A stretch of 64,000 bases of DNA from positions 27,839-91,838 of the forward strand of contig NZ_BBYR01000024.1 of the NCBI RefSeq assembly GCF_001293525.1, given 5' to 3'. The position numbers and the translations under genes are program-made. Below, one piece after another: positions 30,288-42,373 of the stretch. Numbering within the stretch: the first letter of the stretch is position 1; each line of letters begins with the position of its first letter. The DNA comes from Pseudideonella sakaiensis (GTDB lineage Bacteria > Pseudomonadota > Gammaproteobacteria > Burkholderiales > Burkholderiaceae_C). Under the pieces are notes generated by a model that saw only the letters and a list, made by a program, of their open reading frames with translations, was not told the origin of the DNA and searched no databases.

Positions 30288-30346
30288 GGCGGCACGGCGG
30301 TGCGCAGAGCCTTCGGGTTCTCCCTGGCACCGCACTGCTTTGGGGT

Positions 30347-30352
30347 TAGAAT
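30347..30352 (+). promoter_or_regulatory. -10 box candidate for tRNA-Leu
   Basis: TAGAAT lies 68 bases before the mature tRNA 5' end in a GC-rich gap. TGGCAC at 30325-30330, 16 bases upstream, is a poor -35. A separate tRNA promoter here is plausible but unproven. Confidence 0.4.
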
Positions 30353-30419
30353 GCAGGGCTGTCTGGAGAGCGATCCTCATGCCATCCAGGCTGTCCTTCG
30401 CACCGTGACGGGTGCACGG

Positions 30420-30504
30420 GCCGACGTGGTGAAATTGGTAGACACGCTATCTTGAGGGGGTAGTGGCGAAAGCTGTGCGAGTTCGAGTCTCGCCGTCGGC
30501 ACCA
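30420..30504 (+). tRNA. tRNA-Leu (anticodon GAG)
   Basis: An 85-base class II tRNA with encoded CCA. The acceptor arm GCCGACG (30420-30426) pairs with CGTCGGC (30494-30500), followed by A and CCA. The anticodon stem CTATC/GGTAG encloses loop TTGAGGG, giving anticodon GAG for CTC and CTT codons, and the T loop GTTCGAGTC is intact. The long variable arm is as expected for tRNA-Leu. It sits between secG and nuoA. Confidence 0.97.
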
Positions 30505-30572
30505 GGCTGTTTCCAGCGGGGCACGAAAGCTGCTCCGCGGGTGAGCGGCATTTCCTTCGTGCACCGGGCGCC

Positions 30573-30932
30573 ATGAACCTCGAACCCTATCTCCCCGTCA
30601 TCCTGTTCATTCTGGTGGGGGTGGGGGTAGGGGTTGCGCCGCAGGTGCTCGGTTTCCTGCTCGGGCCGCGCCGGCCCGATGCGGCCAAGAATTCCCCCTA
30701 CGAGTGCGGCTTCGAGGCCTTCGAGGACGCGCGGATGAAGTTCGACGTCCGCTACTACCTCGTCGCCATCCTGTTCATCCTGTTCGACCTCGAGATCGCC
30801 TTCCTGTTTCCCTGGGCCGTCTCGCTGGGCGACATCGGTGCGACCGGCTTCTGGGCCATGATGCTTTTCCTCGGCATCCTGGTCGTCGGCTTCGCCTACG
30901 AGTGGAAGAAGGGCGCGCTGGACTGGGAATGA
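30573..30932 (+). CDS. nuoA: NADH-quinone oxidoreductase subunit A
   Basis: A membrane-arm subunit of respiratory complex I, near the quinone site. It has 119 residues and three predicted membrane helices. The conserved segment [20 protein letters not shown] (about residues 43-62) is the loop with the conserved cysteine that contacts the quinone cavity. It is the first gene of the fourteen-gene nuo operon and starts 68 bases after tRNA-Leu; that short gap shows no clear promoter or terminator. Confidence 0.97.
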   Translation: MNLEPYLPVILFILVGVGVGVAPQVLGFLLGPRRPDAAKNSPYECGFEAFEDARMKFDVRYYLVAILFILFDLEIAFLFPWAVSLGDIGATGFWAMMLFLGILVVGFAYEWKKGALDWE

Positions 30933-30970
30933 ACGCGGCAGGGTTCGGCGTCGGCAAAAGGTAAGACACC

Positions 30971-31447
30971 ATGGGCATCGAAGGCGTACTCAAAGAAGGC
31001 TTCGTCACCACCAGCCTGGACACGGTCATCAACTGGTCGAAGACCGGCTCGCTGTGGCCGATGACCTTCGGCCTGGCCTGCTGTGCGGTCGAGATGATGC
31101 ATGCCGGCGCCTCGCGCTACGACATCGACCGCTTCGGCATGCTGTTCCGGCCGAGCCCGCGCCAGTCGGACCTGATGATCGTCGCCGGCACGCTGTGCAA
31201 CAAGATGGCGCCGGCGCTGCGCAAGGTCTACGACCAGATGGCCGAGCCGCGCTGGGTGCTCAGCATGGGCTCCTGCGCGAACGGTGGCGGCTACTACCAC
31301 TACAGCTACTCGGTGGTGCGCGGCTGCGACCGCATCGTGCCGGTCGACGTCTACGTGCCGGGCTGCCCGCCGACGGCCGAGGCGCTGCTGTACGGCATCC
31401 TGCAGCTGCAGGCCAAGATCCGCCGCGAGAACACGATCGCCCGCTGA
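30971..31447 (+). CDS. nuoB: NADH-quinone oxidoreductase subunit B
   Basis: Carries the terminal [4Fe-4S] cluster N2, which hands electrons to quinone. Length 158 residues. The ligands are Cys37 and Cys38 (tandem, in [12 protein letters not shown]), Cys102 ([14 protein letters not shown]) and Cys132 ([11 protein letters not shown]). All four are present. It sits in the peripheral arm against NuoD. Confidence 0.98.
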   Translation: MGIEGVLKEGFVTTSLDTVINWSKTGSLWPMTFGLACCAVEMMHAGASRYDIDRFGMLFRPSPRQSDLMIVAGTLCNKMAPALRKVYDQMAEPRWVLSMGSCANGGGYYHYSYSVVRGCDRIVPVDVYVPGCPPTAEALLYGILQLQAKIRRENTIAR

Positions 31448-31481
31448 CGGCGCACGGCGCGGCTGCGGACCCGGAGAACCC

Positions 31482-32078
31482 ATGAGTCGACTCGATACGC
31501 TGGAAGCCGCCGTGCACGCGGTGCTCGGCGCGCAGGTGAAGCGCCTGGTGCGCGACCGCGGCGAACTGACGCTGACCGTCGCCGCCGCCGACAGCCTCGC
31601 CGTGGCGCAGGCACTGCGCGACGACCCGCGGCTGCAGCTCGAGCAGGCGATGGACCTGTGCGGCATGGACTACAGCGCCCACGGCGACGGCACCTGGGAC
31701 GGCGCGCGCTTCGCGGTGGTGACGCACCTGCTGTCGGTCTCGCAGAACTGGCGGCTGCGGCTGAAGGTCTTCTGCGACGACGACGACTTCCCGTCGGTGC
31801 CCTCGCTGACCGGCGTCTGGAGCGGCCTCAACTGGTTCGAGCGCGAAGCCTTCGACCTGTACGGCATCCTGTTCGATGGCCACGAGGACCTGCGCCGCAT
31901 CCTCACCGACTACGGCTTCATCGGCCACCCCTTCCGCAAGGACTTCCCGGTGTCCGGCCACGTCGAGATGCGCTACGACGCCGAGTCGCGCCGCGTGATC
32001 TACCAGCCGGTCACGATCGAGCCGCGCGAGATCACCCCGCGGATCATCCGCGAAGACCACTACGGCGGGCTGCACTGA
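31482..32078 (+). CDS. nuoC: NADH-quinone oxidoreductase subunit C
   Basis: The 30-kDa peripheral-arm subunit that packs on NuoD and has no cofactor. It has 198 residues and includes the family signature ending in [18 protein letters not shown]. It is a separate gene here, not fused to nuoD as in E. coli. GGAGAA lies upstream of the ATG at 31482. Confidence 0.97.
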   Translation: MSRLDTLEAAVHAVLGAQVKRLVRDRGELTLTVAAADSLAVAQALRDDPRLQLEQAMDLCGMDYSAHGDGTWDGARFAVVTHLLSVSQNWRLRLKVFCDDDDFPSVPSLTGVWSGLNWFEREAFDLYGILFDGHEDLRRILTDYGFIGHPFRKDFPVSGHVEMRYDAESRRVIYQPVTIEPREITPRIIREDHYGGLH

Positions 32079-32131
32079 TGCGCGCCGCGATGTCCATCCA
32101 TCGTCCGCTGCCGCGCCGGGGGCGCTGAGTC

Positions 32132-33385
32132 ATGGCCGAGATCAAGAACTACACGCTCAACTTCGGCCCGCAGCACCCCGCCGCGCACGGCGTGCTGCGC
32201 CTGGTGCTGGAGCTCGACGGCGAGGTCATCCAGCGCGCCGACCCCCACATCGGCCTGCTGCACCGCGCCACCGAGAAGCTGGCCGAGCAGAAGACCTTCA
32301 TCCAGTCGCTGCCCTACATGGACCGGCTGGACTACGTCTCGATGATGTGCAACGAGCACGCCTACTGCCTGGCGATCGAGAAGCTGCTGGGCCTGGAGGT
32401 GCCGCTGCGCGCGCAGTACATCCGCGTGATGTTCAGCGAGATCACCCGCATCCTGAACCACCTGCTCTGGCTCGGCTGCCACGGCATGGACTGCGGGGCG
32501 ATGAACATGCTGATCTACTGCTTCCGCGAGCGGGAGGACCTGTACGACATGTACGAGGCCGTCTCCGGCGCGCGGATGCACGCGGCCTACTTCCGCCCGG
32601 GTGGCGTCTACCGCGACCTGCCGGACACGATGCCGCAGTACCTCGTGTCCAAGGTGCGCAACGCGAAGGCGCTGGCGCGCATGAACGAGAACCGCCAGGG
32701 CTCGCTGCTCGACTTCGTCGAGGACTTCTGCAAGCGCTTCCCGAAGCACATCGACGAGTACGAGACGCTGCTGACCGACAACCGGATCTGGAAGCAGCGC
32801 ACCGTGGGCATTGGCATCGTCAGCCCCGAGCGTGCCTTCAACCTCGGCTTCAGCGGCGCGATGCTGCGCGGCTCCGGCATCGCCTGGGACCTGCGCAAGC
32901 AGCAGCCCTACGACGTCTACGACCGGATGGACTTCGACATCCCCGTCGGCGTCAACGGCGACACCTACGACCGCTACCTGGTGCGCGTCGAGGAGCTGCG
33001 CCAGTCGAACCGCATCGTGCAGCAGTGCGTGGACTGGCTGCGCGCCAACCCGGGCCCGGTGATCACCGACAACCACAAGGTGGCGCCGCCGTCGCGCGTG
33101 CAGATGAAGTCCAGCATGGAGGAGCTGATCCACCACTTCAAGCTCTTCACCGAAGGTTTCCACGTGCCGCCGGGCGAGGTGTATGCCGCGGTCGAGCACC
33201 CGAAGGGCGAGTTCGGCATCTACCTGGTCAGCGACGGCGCCAACAAGCCCTACCGGCTGAAGATCCGAGCGCCGGGCTTCGCCCACCTGGCCGCGCTCGA
33301 CGAGATGTCGCGCGGCCACATGATCGCCGACGCGGTGGCGCTGATCGGCACGATGGACATCGTGTTCGGCGAGATCGACCGATGA
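32132..33385 (+). CDS. nuoD: NADH-quinone oxidoreductase subunit D
   Basis: The 49-kDa subunit, related to the large subunit of [NiFe] hydrogenases, that forms the quinone-binding cavity with NuoB. Length 417 residues. The signature [20 protein letters not shown] is at residues 9-28, followed by [13 protein letters not shown]. The metal-ligand cysteines of hydrogenases are absent, as expected. The 116 bases between nuoD and nuoE hold no gene. Confidence 0.98.
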   Translation: MAEIKNYTLNFGPQHPAAHGVLRLVLELDGEVIQRADPHIGLLHRATEKLAEQKTFIQSLPYMDRLDYVSMMCNEHAYCLAIEKLLGLEVPLRAQYIRVMFSEITRILNHLLWLGCHGMDCGAMNMLIYCFREREDLYDMYEAVSGARMHAAYFRPGGVYRDLPDTMPQYLVSKVRNAKALARMNENRQGSLLDFVEDFCKRFPKHIDEYETLLTDNRIWKQRTVGIGIVSPERAFNLGFSGAMLRGSGIAWDLRKQQPYDVYDRMDFDIPVGVNGDTYDRYLVRVEELRQSNRIVQQCVDWLRANPGPVITDNHKVAPPSRVQMKSSMEELIHHFKLFTEGFHVPPGEVYAAVEHPKGEFGIYLVSDGANKPYRLKIRAPGFAHLAALDEMSRGHMIADAVALIGTMDIVFGEIDR

Positions 33386-33501
33386 CCGCGTCCTCCTCCG
33401 AAACGGCCTGCGCCGCGCTCCCCGCGCGGAACGCCGCCCGTGGCAGCCTGGCCCGGCCGGCGCCGCGGCGGCTGCTCGACCCCTTCCGCTGCTGAACGAC
33501 C

Positions 33502-34003
33502 ATGTTCCCGCCTTCCACCTTGGCGCGCTTCGAGCGCGAGATCGCGAAGTACCCGCCCGAGCAGAAGCAGTCGGCGGTGATGGCCTGCCTGGCGATCGTC
33601 CAGCAGGAGCAGGGCTGGGTCTCGGCCGAGAGCGAGCAGGGCATCGCCGAGGTGCTCGGCATGCCGCCGATCGCGGTGCACGAGGTCACGACCTTCTACA
33701 ACATGTACAACCAGCGGCCCACCGGCCGCTACAAGCTCAACGTCTGCACCAACCTGCCGTGCCAGCTGCGCGACGGCGAGCAGGCGCTGCGGCACCTGTG
33801 CCACCGCCTCGGCATCGAGGAGGGCGGCACCACCGCCGACGGCCGCTTCACGGTGCAGAAGAGCGAGTGCCTCGGCGCCTGCGCCGATGCGCCGGTGATG
33901 CTCGTCAACGACCGCCAGATGTGCAGCTACATGAGCAACGAGCGCCTCGACGCGCTGCTCGACCTGCTCGCGTCCCAGCCCGCGGGTGCCGCCGGAGCCG
34001 ACC

Positions 34004-34011
<8 letters not shown>
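33502..34011 (+). CDS. nuoE: NADH-quinone oxidoreductase subunit E
   Basis: A 169-residue subunit of the NADH-dehydrogenase module with [2Fe-2S] cluster N1a. The ligands are Cys82, Cys87, Cys123 and Cys127 (CTNLPC and CLGAC). The thioredoxin-like fold with ANAF-type helix at the N terminus is consistent. Its 3' end overlaps nuoF by eight bases. Confidence 0.97.
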
Positions 34012-35339
<1,328 letters not shown>

Positions 35340-35347
<8 letters not shown>

Positions 35348-37676
35348 GATCGAACTCGACGGCAAGAAGGTGGAGGTGCTGGAAGGCAGCACCGTGATGC
35401 ATGCCGCCGACAAGGCCGGAACCTACATCCCGCACTTCTGCTACCACAAGAAGCTGTCGATCGCGGCGAACTGCCGCATGTGCCTGGTCGAGGTGGAGAA
35501 GGCGCCGAAGCCGATGCCGGCCTGCGCGACGCCGGTGACCCAGGGCATGGTCGTGCGCACGCGCAGCGACAAGGCCGTCAAGGCCCAGCGCAGCGTGATG
35601 GAGTTCCTGCTCATCAACCACCCGCTGGACTGCCCGATCTGCGACCAGGGCGGCGAGTGCCAGCTGCAGGACCTCGCGGTCGGCTACGGCGGCTCCTCGT
35701 CGCGCTATGCGGAGGAGAAGCGGGTCGTCTTCCACAAGGACGTCGGGCCGCTGATCTCGATGGAGGAGATGAGCCGCTGCATCCACTGCACCCGCTGCGT
35801 GCGCTTCGGCCAGGAGATGGCCGGCGCGATGGAACTCGGCATGGTGCACCGCGGCGAGCACTCCGAGATCACCACGGTGACCGGCGGCACGGTGGACTCC
35901 GAGCTGTCGGGCAACATGATCGACCTGTGCCCGGTCGGTGCGCTGACCAGCAAGCCCTTCCGCTACAGCGCCCGCACCTGGGAGCTGAGCCGCCGCAAGA
36001 GCGTCAGCCCGCACGACAGCACCGGCGCCAACCTGATCGTGCAGGTCAAGGCGAACCGCGTGATGCGCGTGCTGCCGCTGGAGAACGAGGCCGTCAACGA
36101 GTGCTGGCTGGCCGACCGCGACCGTTTCAGCTACGAGGCGCTGAACAGCGAGGACCGCCTGACCACCCCGATGGTCAAGCAGGATGGCCGCTGGCAGGCC
36201 ACCGACTGGCCGACCGCGCTCGAGTACGTGGCGCGCAGCCTGCGCCAGATCGCCGAGCGCCACGGCGCTGCCGCGGTCGGCGCGCTCGGCTCGCCGCACG
36301 CCACCTGCGAGGAGCTGCACCTGCTGGCCAAGCTGGTGCGCGGCCTCGGCAGCGACAACATCGACCACCGCCTGCGCCACCGCGACTTCGCGGTTGCCGA
36401 GACGGGCACCGCGCACTGGCTGGGCCGCTCGATCGCGTCGCTCGGCGAGCTGGACCGGGTGCTGGTCGTCGGCTCGAACCTGCGCAAGGACCACCCGCTG
36501 TTCGCGATGCGCCTGCGCCAGGCCGCGCGGCGCGGCGCGCAGGTGCACGGCCTGCACGCGGTGCAGGACGACTGGGCGATGCCGATGGCGTCCAGCCTGC
36601 TGGTCGCGCCGAGCGGCTGGGTGGCGGCGCTGGCCGGCATCGCTGCCGCGGTTGCCACCGCGCAGGGCGTCGCGGCGCCGGTCGAGGCCACCGCCGACGA
36701 CGCGGCCCGGGCGATCGCCGAGTCCCTGCTCGGCGGTGAGCACAAGGCCCTGCTGCTCGGCCACCTGGCCGCGCAGCACCCGCAGGCCAGCGCGATCCTG
36801 GCGCTGGTCGAATGGATCGGCACGCGCACCGGCGCGACCGTCGGCCACCTCGGCGAGGCCGCGAACAGCGTCGGCGCCGCGCTGGTGGGGGCCCAGCCGC
36901 GCGACGGCGGCCAGGATGCCGGCGCGATGCTCGCGGGCGGGCTGAAGGCCGCGCTGCTGTTCGGCATCGAGCCGGCGCTGGACGTCGCCGACCCGCCCAC
37001 GGCGCTCGCGGCGCTGCGGGCGGCCGACCTCGTCGTCGCCTTCACCGCGTTCAAGAGCGCCGCGATCGACGCCGCCGACGTGCTGCTGCCGATCACCCCG
37101 TTCAGCGAGACCTCGGGCAGCTTCGTCAACGCCGAGGGCCGGGTGCAGAGCTTCCACGGCGTGGTCAAGCCGCTCGGCGAGGCGCGCCCCGGCTGGAAGG
37201 TGCTGCGCGTGCTGGCCAACCAGCTCGGGCTGCCCGGCTTCGACTTCGAGACCTCCGAGGAGGTGAAGGCCGAGGCGCTGGCGAAGCCGGCGCTGCTGCC
37301 GAGCCGGCTGCACAACCGCGCGCCGCAGGCCGCCGAGGCGCTGCGCCTGCCCGCCGCGCCGGCGGACGGCGCGCTCGAGCGGCTGGCCGAGCTGCCGATC
37401 TACGCCAGCGACGTGCTGGTGCGCCGCGCGCCGAGCCTGCAGGCCACCGCGGACGCCCGCCAGGCGCCGCAGGCCGCGGTGTCGGCGGCGCTGGCGGCCC
37501 GCCTCGGCCTGGCCGACGGCGACGAGGTGCGGGTCGGGCAGGGCGACGCCGCCGTCGTGCTGCCGCTGCGCGTCCATCCCGCGATGGCGGACCACGTGGT
37601 GCGCGTGCCGGCCGGCCTGCCGCTGACGGCCGCGCTGGGCGCGTCCCCGGCCGCGCTGCGCATCGAGAAGGCCTGA
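35340..37676 (+). CDS. nuoG: NADH-quinone oxidoreductase subunit G
   Basis: The largest peripheral subunit (778 residues), with three Fe-S clusters. N1b [2Fe-2S] uses Cys34, Cys45, Cys48 and Cys62. N5 uses His94, Cys98, Cys101 and Cys107 (HPLDCPIC, then GGEC). N4 uses Cys147, Cys150, Cys153 and Cys197 (CIHCTRC and DLCPVGA). The rest is a molybdopterin-oxidoreductase-like domain without molybdenum. The extra N7 cluster motif of E. coli-type NuoG was not seen in residues 200-260. Confidence 0.97.
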
Positions 37677-37683
37677 GGCGCCC

Positions 37684-38754
37684 ATGATCGAGACCGTCAA
37701 CACCTGGGGCCAGTCCCTGCTCGGCGGCGCCTGGCCCGTGGCCTGGACGCTGATCAAGATCGTCGCGCTGCTGCTGCCGCTGATGGGCTGCGTCGCCTAC
37801 CTCACGCTGTGGGAGCGCAAGGCCATCGGCTGGACGCAGGTGCGCCCGGGCCCGAACCGCGTCGGCCCCTGGGGCCTGCTGACGCCGATCGCCGACGCGG
37901 TCAAGCTGATCTTCAAGGAGATCATCCTGCCGGCGGCGGCCAACCGCTCGCTGTTCCTGCTCGGCCCGGTGATGACCATCATGCCGGCGCTGGCGGCCTG
38001 GGCCGTGATCCCCTTCGGCCCCGACGTGGCGCTGGCGAACATCAACGCCGGCCTGCTGTTCCTGATGGCGATCACCTCGCTCGAGGTCTACGGCGTGATC
38101 ATCGCCGGCTGGGCCTCGAACTCGAAGTACGCCTTCCTCGGCGCGCTGCGCGCGTCGGCGCAGATGGTCAGCTACGAGATCGCGATGGGCTTCGCGCTGG
38201 TCGTGGTGCTGATGGTCAGCGGCAGCCTGAACATGACCGAGATCGTGCTCGGCCAGGACCGCGGCCGCTTCGCCGACATGGGGCTCAACTTCCTTTCCTG
38301 GAACTGGCTGCCGCTGCTGCCGGTGTTCGTCGTGTACTTCATCGCCGGCCTGGCCGAGACCAACCGCCACCCCTTCGACGTGGTGGAAGGCGAGTCCGAG
38401 ATCGTGGCCGGCCACATGGTGGAGTACTCCGGCATGGCCTTCGCGATGTTCTTCCTCGCGGAGTACGCCAACATGATCCTGGTGTCCATCCTCGCGGTCA
38501 CGATGTTCCTGGGCGGCTGGCTGCCGCCGCTGGACATCGCGCCGTTCAACTGGTTGCCCGGCTGGATCTGGCTCGGCCTGAAGACCTTCGTCGTGGTGAC
38601 GATGTTCCTCTGGGTGCGCGCGACCTTCCCGCGCTTCCGCTACGACCAGATCATGCGCCTGGGCTGGAAGGTCTTCATCCCGGTGACCCTGGTCTGGCTG
38701 GTCGTCGTCGGCCTGTGGATGCAGACGCCGCTGAACATCTGGAAGGCCTCATGA
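37684..38754 (+). CDS. nuoH: NADH-quinone oxidoreductase subunit H
   Basis: An inner-membrane subunit (356 residues, about eight helices) that joins the peripheral and membrane arms and lines the quinone tunnel. The conserved patches [20 protein letters not shown] and [24 protein letters not shown] (seen as [18 protein letters not shown]) are present. The stop overlaps the nuoI start (ATGA). Confidence 0.98.
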   Translation: MIETVNTWGQSLLGGAWPVAWTLIKIVALLLPLMGCVAYLTLWERKAIGWTQVRPGPNRVGPWGLLTPIADAVKLIFKEIILPAAANRSLFLLGPVMTIMPALAAWAVIPFGPDVALANINAGLLFLMAITSLEVYGVIIAGWASNSKYAFLGALRASAQMVSYEIAMGFALVVVLMVSGSLNMTEIVLGQDRGRFADMGLNFLSWNWLPLLPVFVVYFIAGLAETNRHPFDVVEGESEIVAGHMVEYSGMAFAMFFLAEYANMILVSILAVTMFLGGWLPPLDIAPFNWLPGWIWLGLKTFVVVTMFLWVRATFPRFRYDQIMRLGWKVFIPVTLVWLVVVGLWMQTPLNIWKAS

Positions 38755-39239
38755 GCGCCATCAAGGACCTGCTGTCGAGCTTCATGCTCACCGAGCTGTT
38801 CAAGGGCCTGGCCCTGACCGGCCGGCATTTCCTGTCGCCGACGGTGACCGTGCAGTTCCCGGAGGAGAAAACCCCGCTGAGCCCGCGCTTCCGCGGCCTG
38901 CACGCGCTGCGCCGCTACGAGAACGGCGAGGAGCGCTGCATTGCCTGCAAGCTGTGCGAGGCGGTCTGCCCGGCGCTGGCGATCACGATCGAGAGCGACG
39001 TGCGCGAGGACGGCTCGCGCCGCACCACGCGCTACGACATCGACCTGACGAAGTGCATCTTCTGCGGCTTCTGCGAGGAGAGCTGCCCGGTCGATTCGAT
39101 CGTCGAGACACACATCTTCGAGTACCACGGCGAAAAGCGCGGCGACCTTTACTTCACGAAGGACATGCTGCTGGCCGTGGGTGACCGCTACGAGAAAGAG
39201 ATCGCCGCCAACAAGGAGGCCGACGCCCGCTACCGCTGA
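38751..39239 (+). CDS. nuoI: NADH-quinone oxidoreductase subunit I
   Basis: A ferredoxin-like peripheral subunit (162 residues) with two [4Fe-4S] clusters, N6a and N6b. Ligands are Cys63, Cys66, Cys69 and Cys112, and Cys102, Cys105, Cys108 and Cys73, in the [12 protein letters not shown] and [12 protein letters not shown] motifs. It carries electrons to NuoB. Translationally coupled to nuoH. Confidence 0.98.
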   Translation: MSAIKDLLSSFMLTELFKGLALTGRHFLSPTVTVQFPEEKTPLSPRFRGLHALRRYENGEERCIACKLCEAVCPALAITIESDVREDGSRRTTRYDIDLTKCIFCGFCEESCPVDSIVETHIFEYHGEKRGDLYFTKDMLLAVGDRYEKEIAANKEADARYR

Positions 39240-39314
39240 GCCGCCGCCCGGCCGCCGCCCTGCGAGGGGCCGGCGGCGTGCTGCCGCGCTCGGCGCCCGG
39301 ACCGCTGGATGCCC

Positions 39315-39962
39315 ATGACCACGATCACCGCGCTCTTCTACGTCTTCTCGGCGGTGCTGCTGTTCGCCGCCTTCCGCGTCATCACCGCGCGCACGCCGGT
39401 GTATGCCGCGTTGTACCTGGTGCTCGCCTTCTTCTCGGCGTCCTGCGTGTGGATGCTGCTGCGGGCGGAGTTCCTCGCCATCTCGCTGGTCCTCGTCTAC
39501 GTCGGCGCGGTGATGGTGCTGTTCCTGTTCGTCGTGATGATGCTCGACATCGATGTCAAGGCGCTGCACGAGGGCTTTTGGAAGCACTTCCCGGTGGCCG
39601 GCCTGGTGGGCGTCGTGATCGCGCTCGAGATGGCCGCCGTGCTGCTCGGCGGCTTCCGCCTCGGCGAGGCGCCGGCGCCCGACGCGGTCGAACTGAAGCT
39701 CGGCAACACCAAGCTGCTCGGCATCGAGATCTACACCCGCTACCTGTACCCGCTGCAGCTGGCGGCGGTGATCCTGCTGGTGGCGATCATCGCGGCGATC
39801 GCGCTGACGCTGCGCCGCCGCAAGGACTCGAAGTACGTCGATCCGGCCGAGCAGGTCAAGGTCAAGCGGGCCGACCGCGTGCGCCTGGTCAAGCTCGCGC
39901 CCACCGTGGAGGCCCCGCCGGCCGCACCGACCGAGACCCCGGCCTCCGGAGACCGCCCATGA
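39315..39962 (+). CDS. nuoJ: NADH-quinone oxidoreductase subunit J
   Basis: A membrane-arm subunit with five predicted helices ([20 protein letters not shown] is the conserved TM3 region, with its pi-bulge). It has 215 residues from ATG 39315; another ATG two codons earlier (39309) is equally possible. The charged C-terminal tail after residue 165 is longer than in E. coli. Its stop overlaps nuoK (ATGA). Confidence 0.95.
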   Translation: MTTITALFYVFSAVLLFAAFRVITARTPVYAALYLVLAFFSASCVWMLLRAEFLAISLVLVYVGAVMVLFLFVVMMLDIDVKALHEGFWKHFPVAGLVGVVIALEMAAVLLGGFRLGEAPAPDAVELKLGNTKLLGIEIYTRYLYPLQLAAVILLVAIIAAIALTLRRRKDSKYVDPAEQVKVKRADRVRLVKLAPTVEAPPAAPTETPASGDRP

Positions 39963-40264
39963 TCACGCTCGGCCACTTCCTGTCGCTCGGCGCGATCCTG
40001 TTCGCGCTGTCGGTGATCGGCATCTTCCTGAACCGCAAGAACCTGATCGTGCTGCTGATGGCGATCGAGCTGATGCTGCTGGCGGTCAACCTGAACTTCG
40101 TCGCCTTCTCCCACTACCTGGGCGACATGGCGGGCCAGGTGTTCGTGTTCTTCATCCTGACCGTCGCCGCCGCCGAATCGGCGATCGGCCTGGCCATCCT
40201 GGTGGTGCTGTTCCGCAACCGGGCCTCCATCAACGTCGACGAGATGGACAGCCTGAAGGGCTGA
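39959..40264 (+). CDS. nuoK: NADH-quinone oxidoreductase subunit K
   Basis: A small three-helix membrane subunit (101 residues), an Mrp-antiporter-type protein. The conserved glutamates are visible in [16 protein letters not shown] and [13 protein letters not shown]. It lies between nuoJ and nuoL. Confidence 0.97.
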   Translation: MITLGHFLSLGAILFALSVIGIFLNRKNLIVLLMAIELMLLAVNLNFVAFSHYLGDMAGQVFVFFILTVAAAESAIGLAILVVLFRNRASINVDEMDSLKG

Positions 40265-40307
40265 GCCACCGGACCACGCGGCCCTCCGGCCTCGATGCAG
40301 CCATCCC

Positions 40308-42335
40308 ATGACCACTGAACTCTCCCAGAACCTGCTGCTCGCGGTGCCGCTGGCCCCGCTGGTCGGCTCGATCGTCGCCGGCCTGGCCGGCAAGTGGGTC
40401 GGCCGCCGCGGCGCGCATGCGGTCACCATCCTCGGCGTGGCGATCGCCTTCGTGCTGTCGGCGATGACGCTGAAGGCGGTGGCCGTCGACGGCGCCCGCT
40501 TCAACGCCACCGTCTACGAGTGGATGGTGCTGGGCGGCCTGAAGATGGAGATCGGCTTCCTCATCGACGGCCTGTCCGCGATGATGATGTGCGTCGTGAC
40601 CTTCGTGTCGCTGATGGTGCACGTCTACACCATCGGCTACATGGAGGAGGACCCGGGCTACCAGCGCTTCTTCAGCTACATCTCGCTGTTCACGTTCTCC
40701 ATGCTCATGCTGGTCATGAGCAACAACTTCCTGCAGCTGTTCTTCGGCTGGGAGGCGGTGGGCCTGGTCAGCTACCTGCTGATCGGCTTCTGGTACACCA
40801 AGCCGAGCGCGATCTTCGCGAACATGAAGGCCTTCCTGGTGAACCGGGTCGGCGACTTCGGCTTCATCCTCGGCATCGGCCTGATCGTCGCCTTCGCCGG
40901 CACGCTGAACTACGGCGAGACCTTCGCGAAGGCGACCGAGCTGTCGACGCTGCGCTTTCCGGGCACCTCGTGGCTGCTGGTGACGGTGATCTGCATCTGC
41001 CTGTTCATCGGCGCGATGGGCAAGAGCGCGCAGTTCCCGCTGCACGTCTGGCTGCCGGACTCGATGGAGGGCCCGACGCCGATCTCCGCGCTGATCCACG
41101 CGGCGACCATGGTGACCGCCGGCATCTTCATGGTGGCGCGCATGTCGCCGCTGTTCGAGCTGTCGGACACCGCGCTGAGTTTCGTGCTGGTGATCGGCGC
41201 GATCACCGCGCTGTTCATGGGCTTCCTGGGCATCATCCAGAACGACATCAAGCGCGTGGTCGCGTACTCGACGCTGTCGCAGCTCGGCTACATGACGGTG
41301 GCGCTCGGCGCCTCGGCCTACTCGGTCGCGGTGTTCCACCTGATGACGCACGCCTTCTTCAAGGCGCTGCTGTTCCTGGCCGCCGGCTCGGTGATCATGG
41401 GCATGCACCACGACCAGGACATCCGCAACATGGGCGGCCTGCGCCGCCACATGCCGATGACCTGGTTCACCTCGCTGATCGGCTCGCTGGCACTGATCGG
41501 CACGCCGCTGTTCGCGGGCTTCTACTCGAAGGACAGCATCATCGAGGCGGTGCACGCCAGCCACCTGCCCGGCGCCGGCTTCGCCTACCTGGCGGTTCTG
41601 TCCGGCGTCTTCGTCACGGCCTTCTACTCCTTCCGGATGTACTTCCTGGTCTTCCACGGGAAGGAGCGCTTCCACCACAAGCCCTTCCCGGGCGAGCACG
41701 ACCACCACGACGACCATGGCGAGCACCACGATGCGACGCCGCACGAGTCGCCGTGGGTGGTGACGGCGCCGCTGGTGCTGCTGGCCGTCCCGTCGGCGCT
41801 GATCGGTTTCCTGTGCATCCAGCCGATGCTCTACGGCGACTTCCTGAAGGACGCGATCACCGTCGACACGGCCCGCCACCCGGCGATGGCGGAGCTGGCC
41901 GAGGGCTTCCACGGCGCGCTCGCGATGGCGCTGCACGGCCTGACGACGCTGCCGTTCTGGCTGGCGGCCGCAGGGGTTGCGACCGCCTACGTCTTCTACC
42001 TGGTGAAGCCGGAGATCCCGGCCGCGATCCAGGCCCGCACCGGCCTGATCAACCGCATCCTCGAGAACAAGTACTACTTCGACGCCTTCAACGAGAAGGT
42101 GCTGTCCGCCGGCGCGCGCCTGTTGGGCCGCGGCCTGTGGAAGGGCGGCGACGTGGGCGTCATCGACGGCGCGCTGGTCAACGGCTCGGCGCGCGCGGTC
42201 GGCGGCATCGCCGCGCTGGTGCGCACCGTGCAGACCGGCTACCTGTACTGGTACGCGCTGGTCATGATCCTCGGCGTCATCGGCCTGATGACCTGGCAGT
42301 TGTGGCCCTACCTGGGCGGCTTGACGGGGCGCTGA
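40308..42335 (+). CDS. nuoL: NADH-quinone oxidoreductase subunit L
   Basis: The distal antiporter-like proton-pumping subunit (675 residues) with the long lateral helix at its C terminus. The NADH-quinone oxidoreductase domain is recognised by WEAVGLVSYLLIGFW, LPDSMEGPTPISALIHAATM and YSTLSQLGYMTVALGASAY. A loop at about residues 449-480 is rich in His, Asp and Glu (GEHDHHDDHGEHHD). That loop lies between membrane helices near the middle of the C-terminal third. Confidence 0.98.
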   Translation: MTTELSQNLLLAVPLAPLVGSIVAGLAGKWVGRRGAHAVTILGVAIAFVLSAMTLKAVAVDGARFNATVYEWMVLGGLKMEIGFLIDGLSAMMMCVVTFVSLMVHVYTIGYMEEDPGYQRFFSYISLFTFSMLMLVMSNNFLQLFFGWEAVGLVSYLLIGFWYTKPSAIFANMKAFLVNRVGDFGFILGIGLIVAFAGTLNYGETFAKATELSTLRFPGTSWLLVTVICICLFIGAMGKSAQFPLHVWLPDSMEGPTPISALIHAATMVTAGIFMVARMSPLFELSDTALSFVLVIGAITALFMGFLGIIQNDIKRVVAYSTLSQLGYMTVALGASAYSVAVFHLMTHAFFKALLFLAAGSVIMGMHHDQDIRNMGGLRRHMPMTWFTSLIGSLALIGTPLFAGFYSKDSIIEAVHASHLPGAGFAYLAVLSGVFVTAFYSFRMYFLVFHGKERFHHKPFPGEHDHHDDHGEHHDATPHESPWVVTAPLVLLAVPSALIGFLCIQPMLYGDFLKDAITVDTARHPAMAELAEGFHGALAMALHGLTTLPFWLAAAGVATAYVFYLVKPEIPAAIQARTGLINRILENKYYFDAFNEKVLSAGARLLGRGLWKGGDVGVIDGALVNGSARAVGGIAALVRTVQTGYLYWYALVMILGVIGLMTWQLWPYLGGLTGR

Positions 42336-42373
42336 GCCCGCGCGCATCCCTTCAAGGCACGGAGAACAAGAAC

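Noticed and set aside
30325..30340. TGGCAC before tRNA-Leu as a sigma-54 site.
   Set aside because: GG and GC are 9 apart, not 10.
30258..30455. Open frame of 65 codons over the tRNA-Leu promoter and gene.
   Set aside because: It is read through a tRNA with intact secondary structure; not a protein gene.
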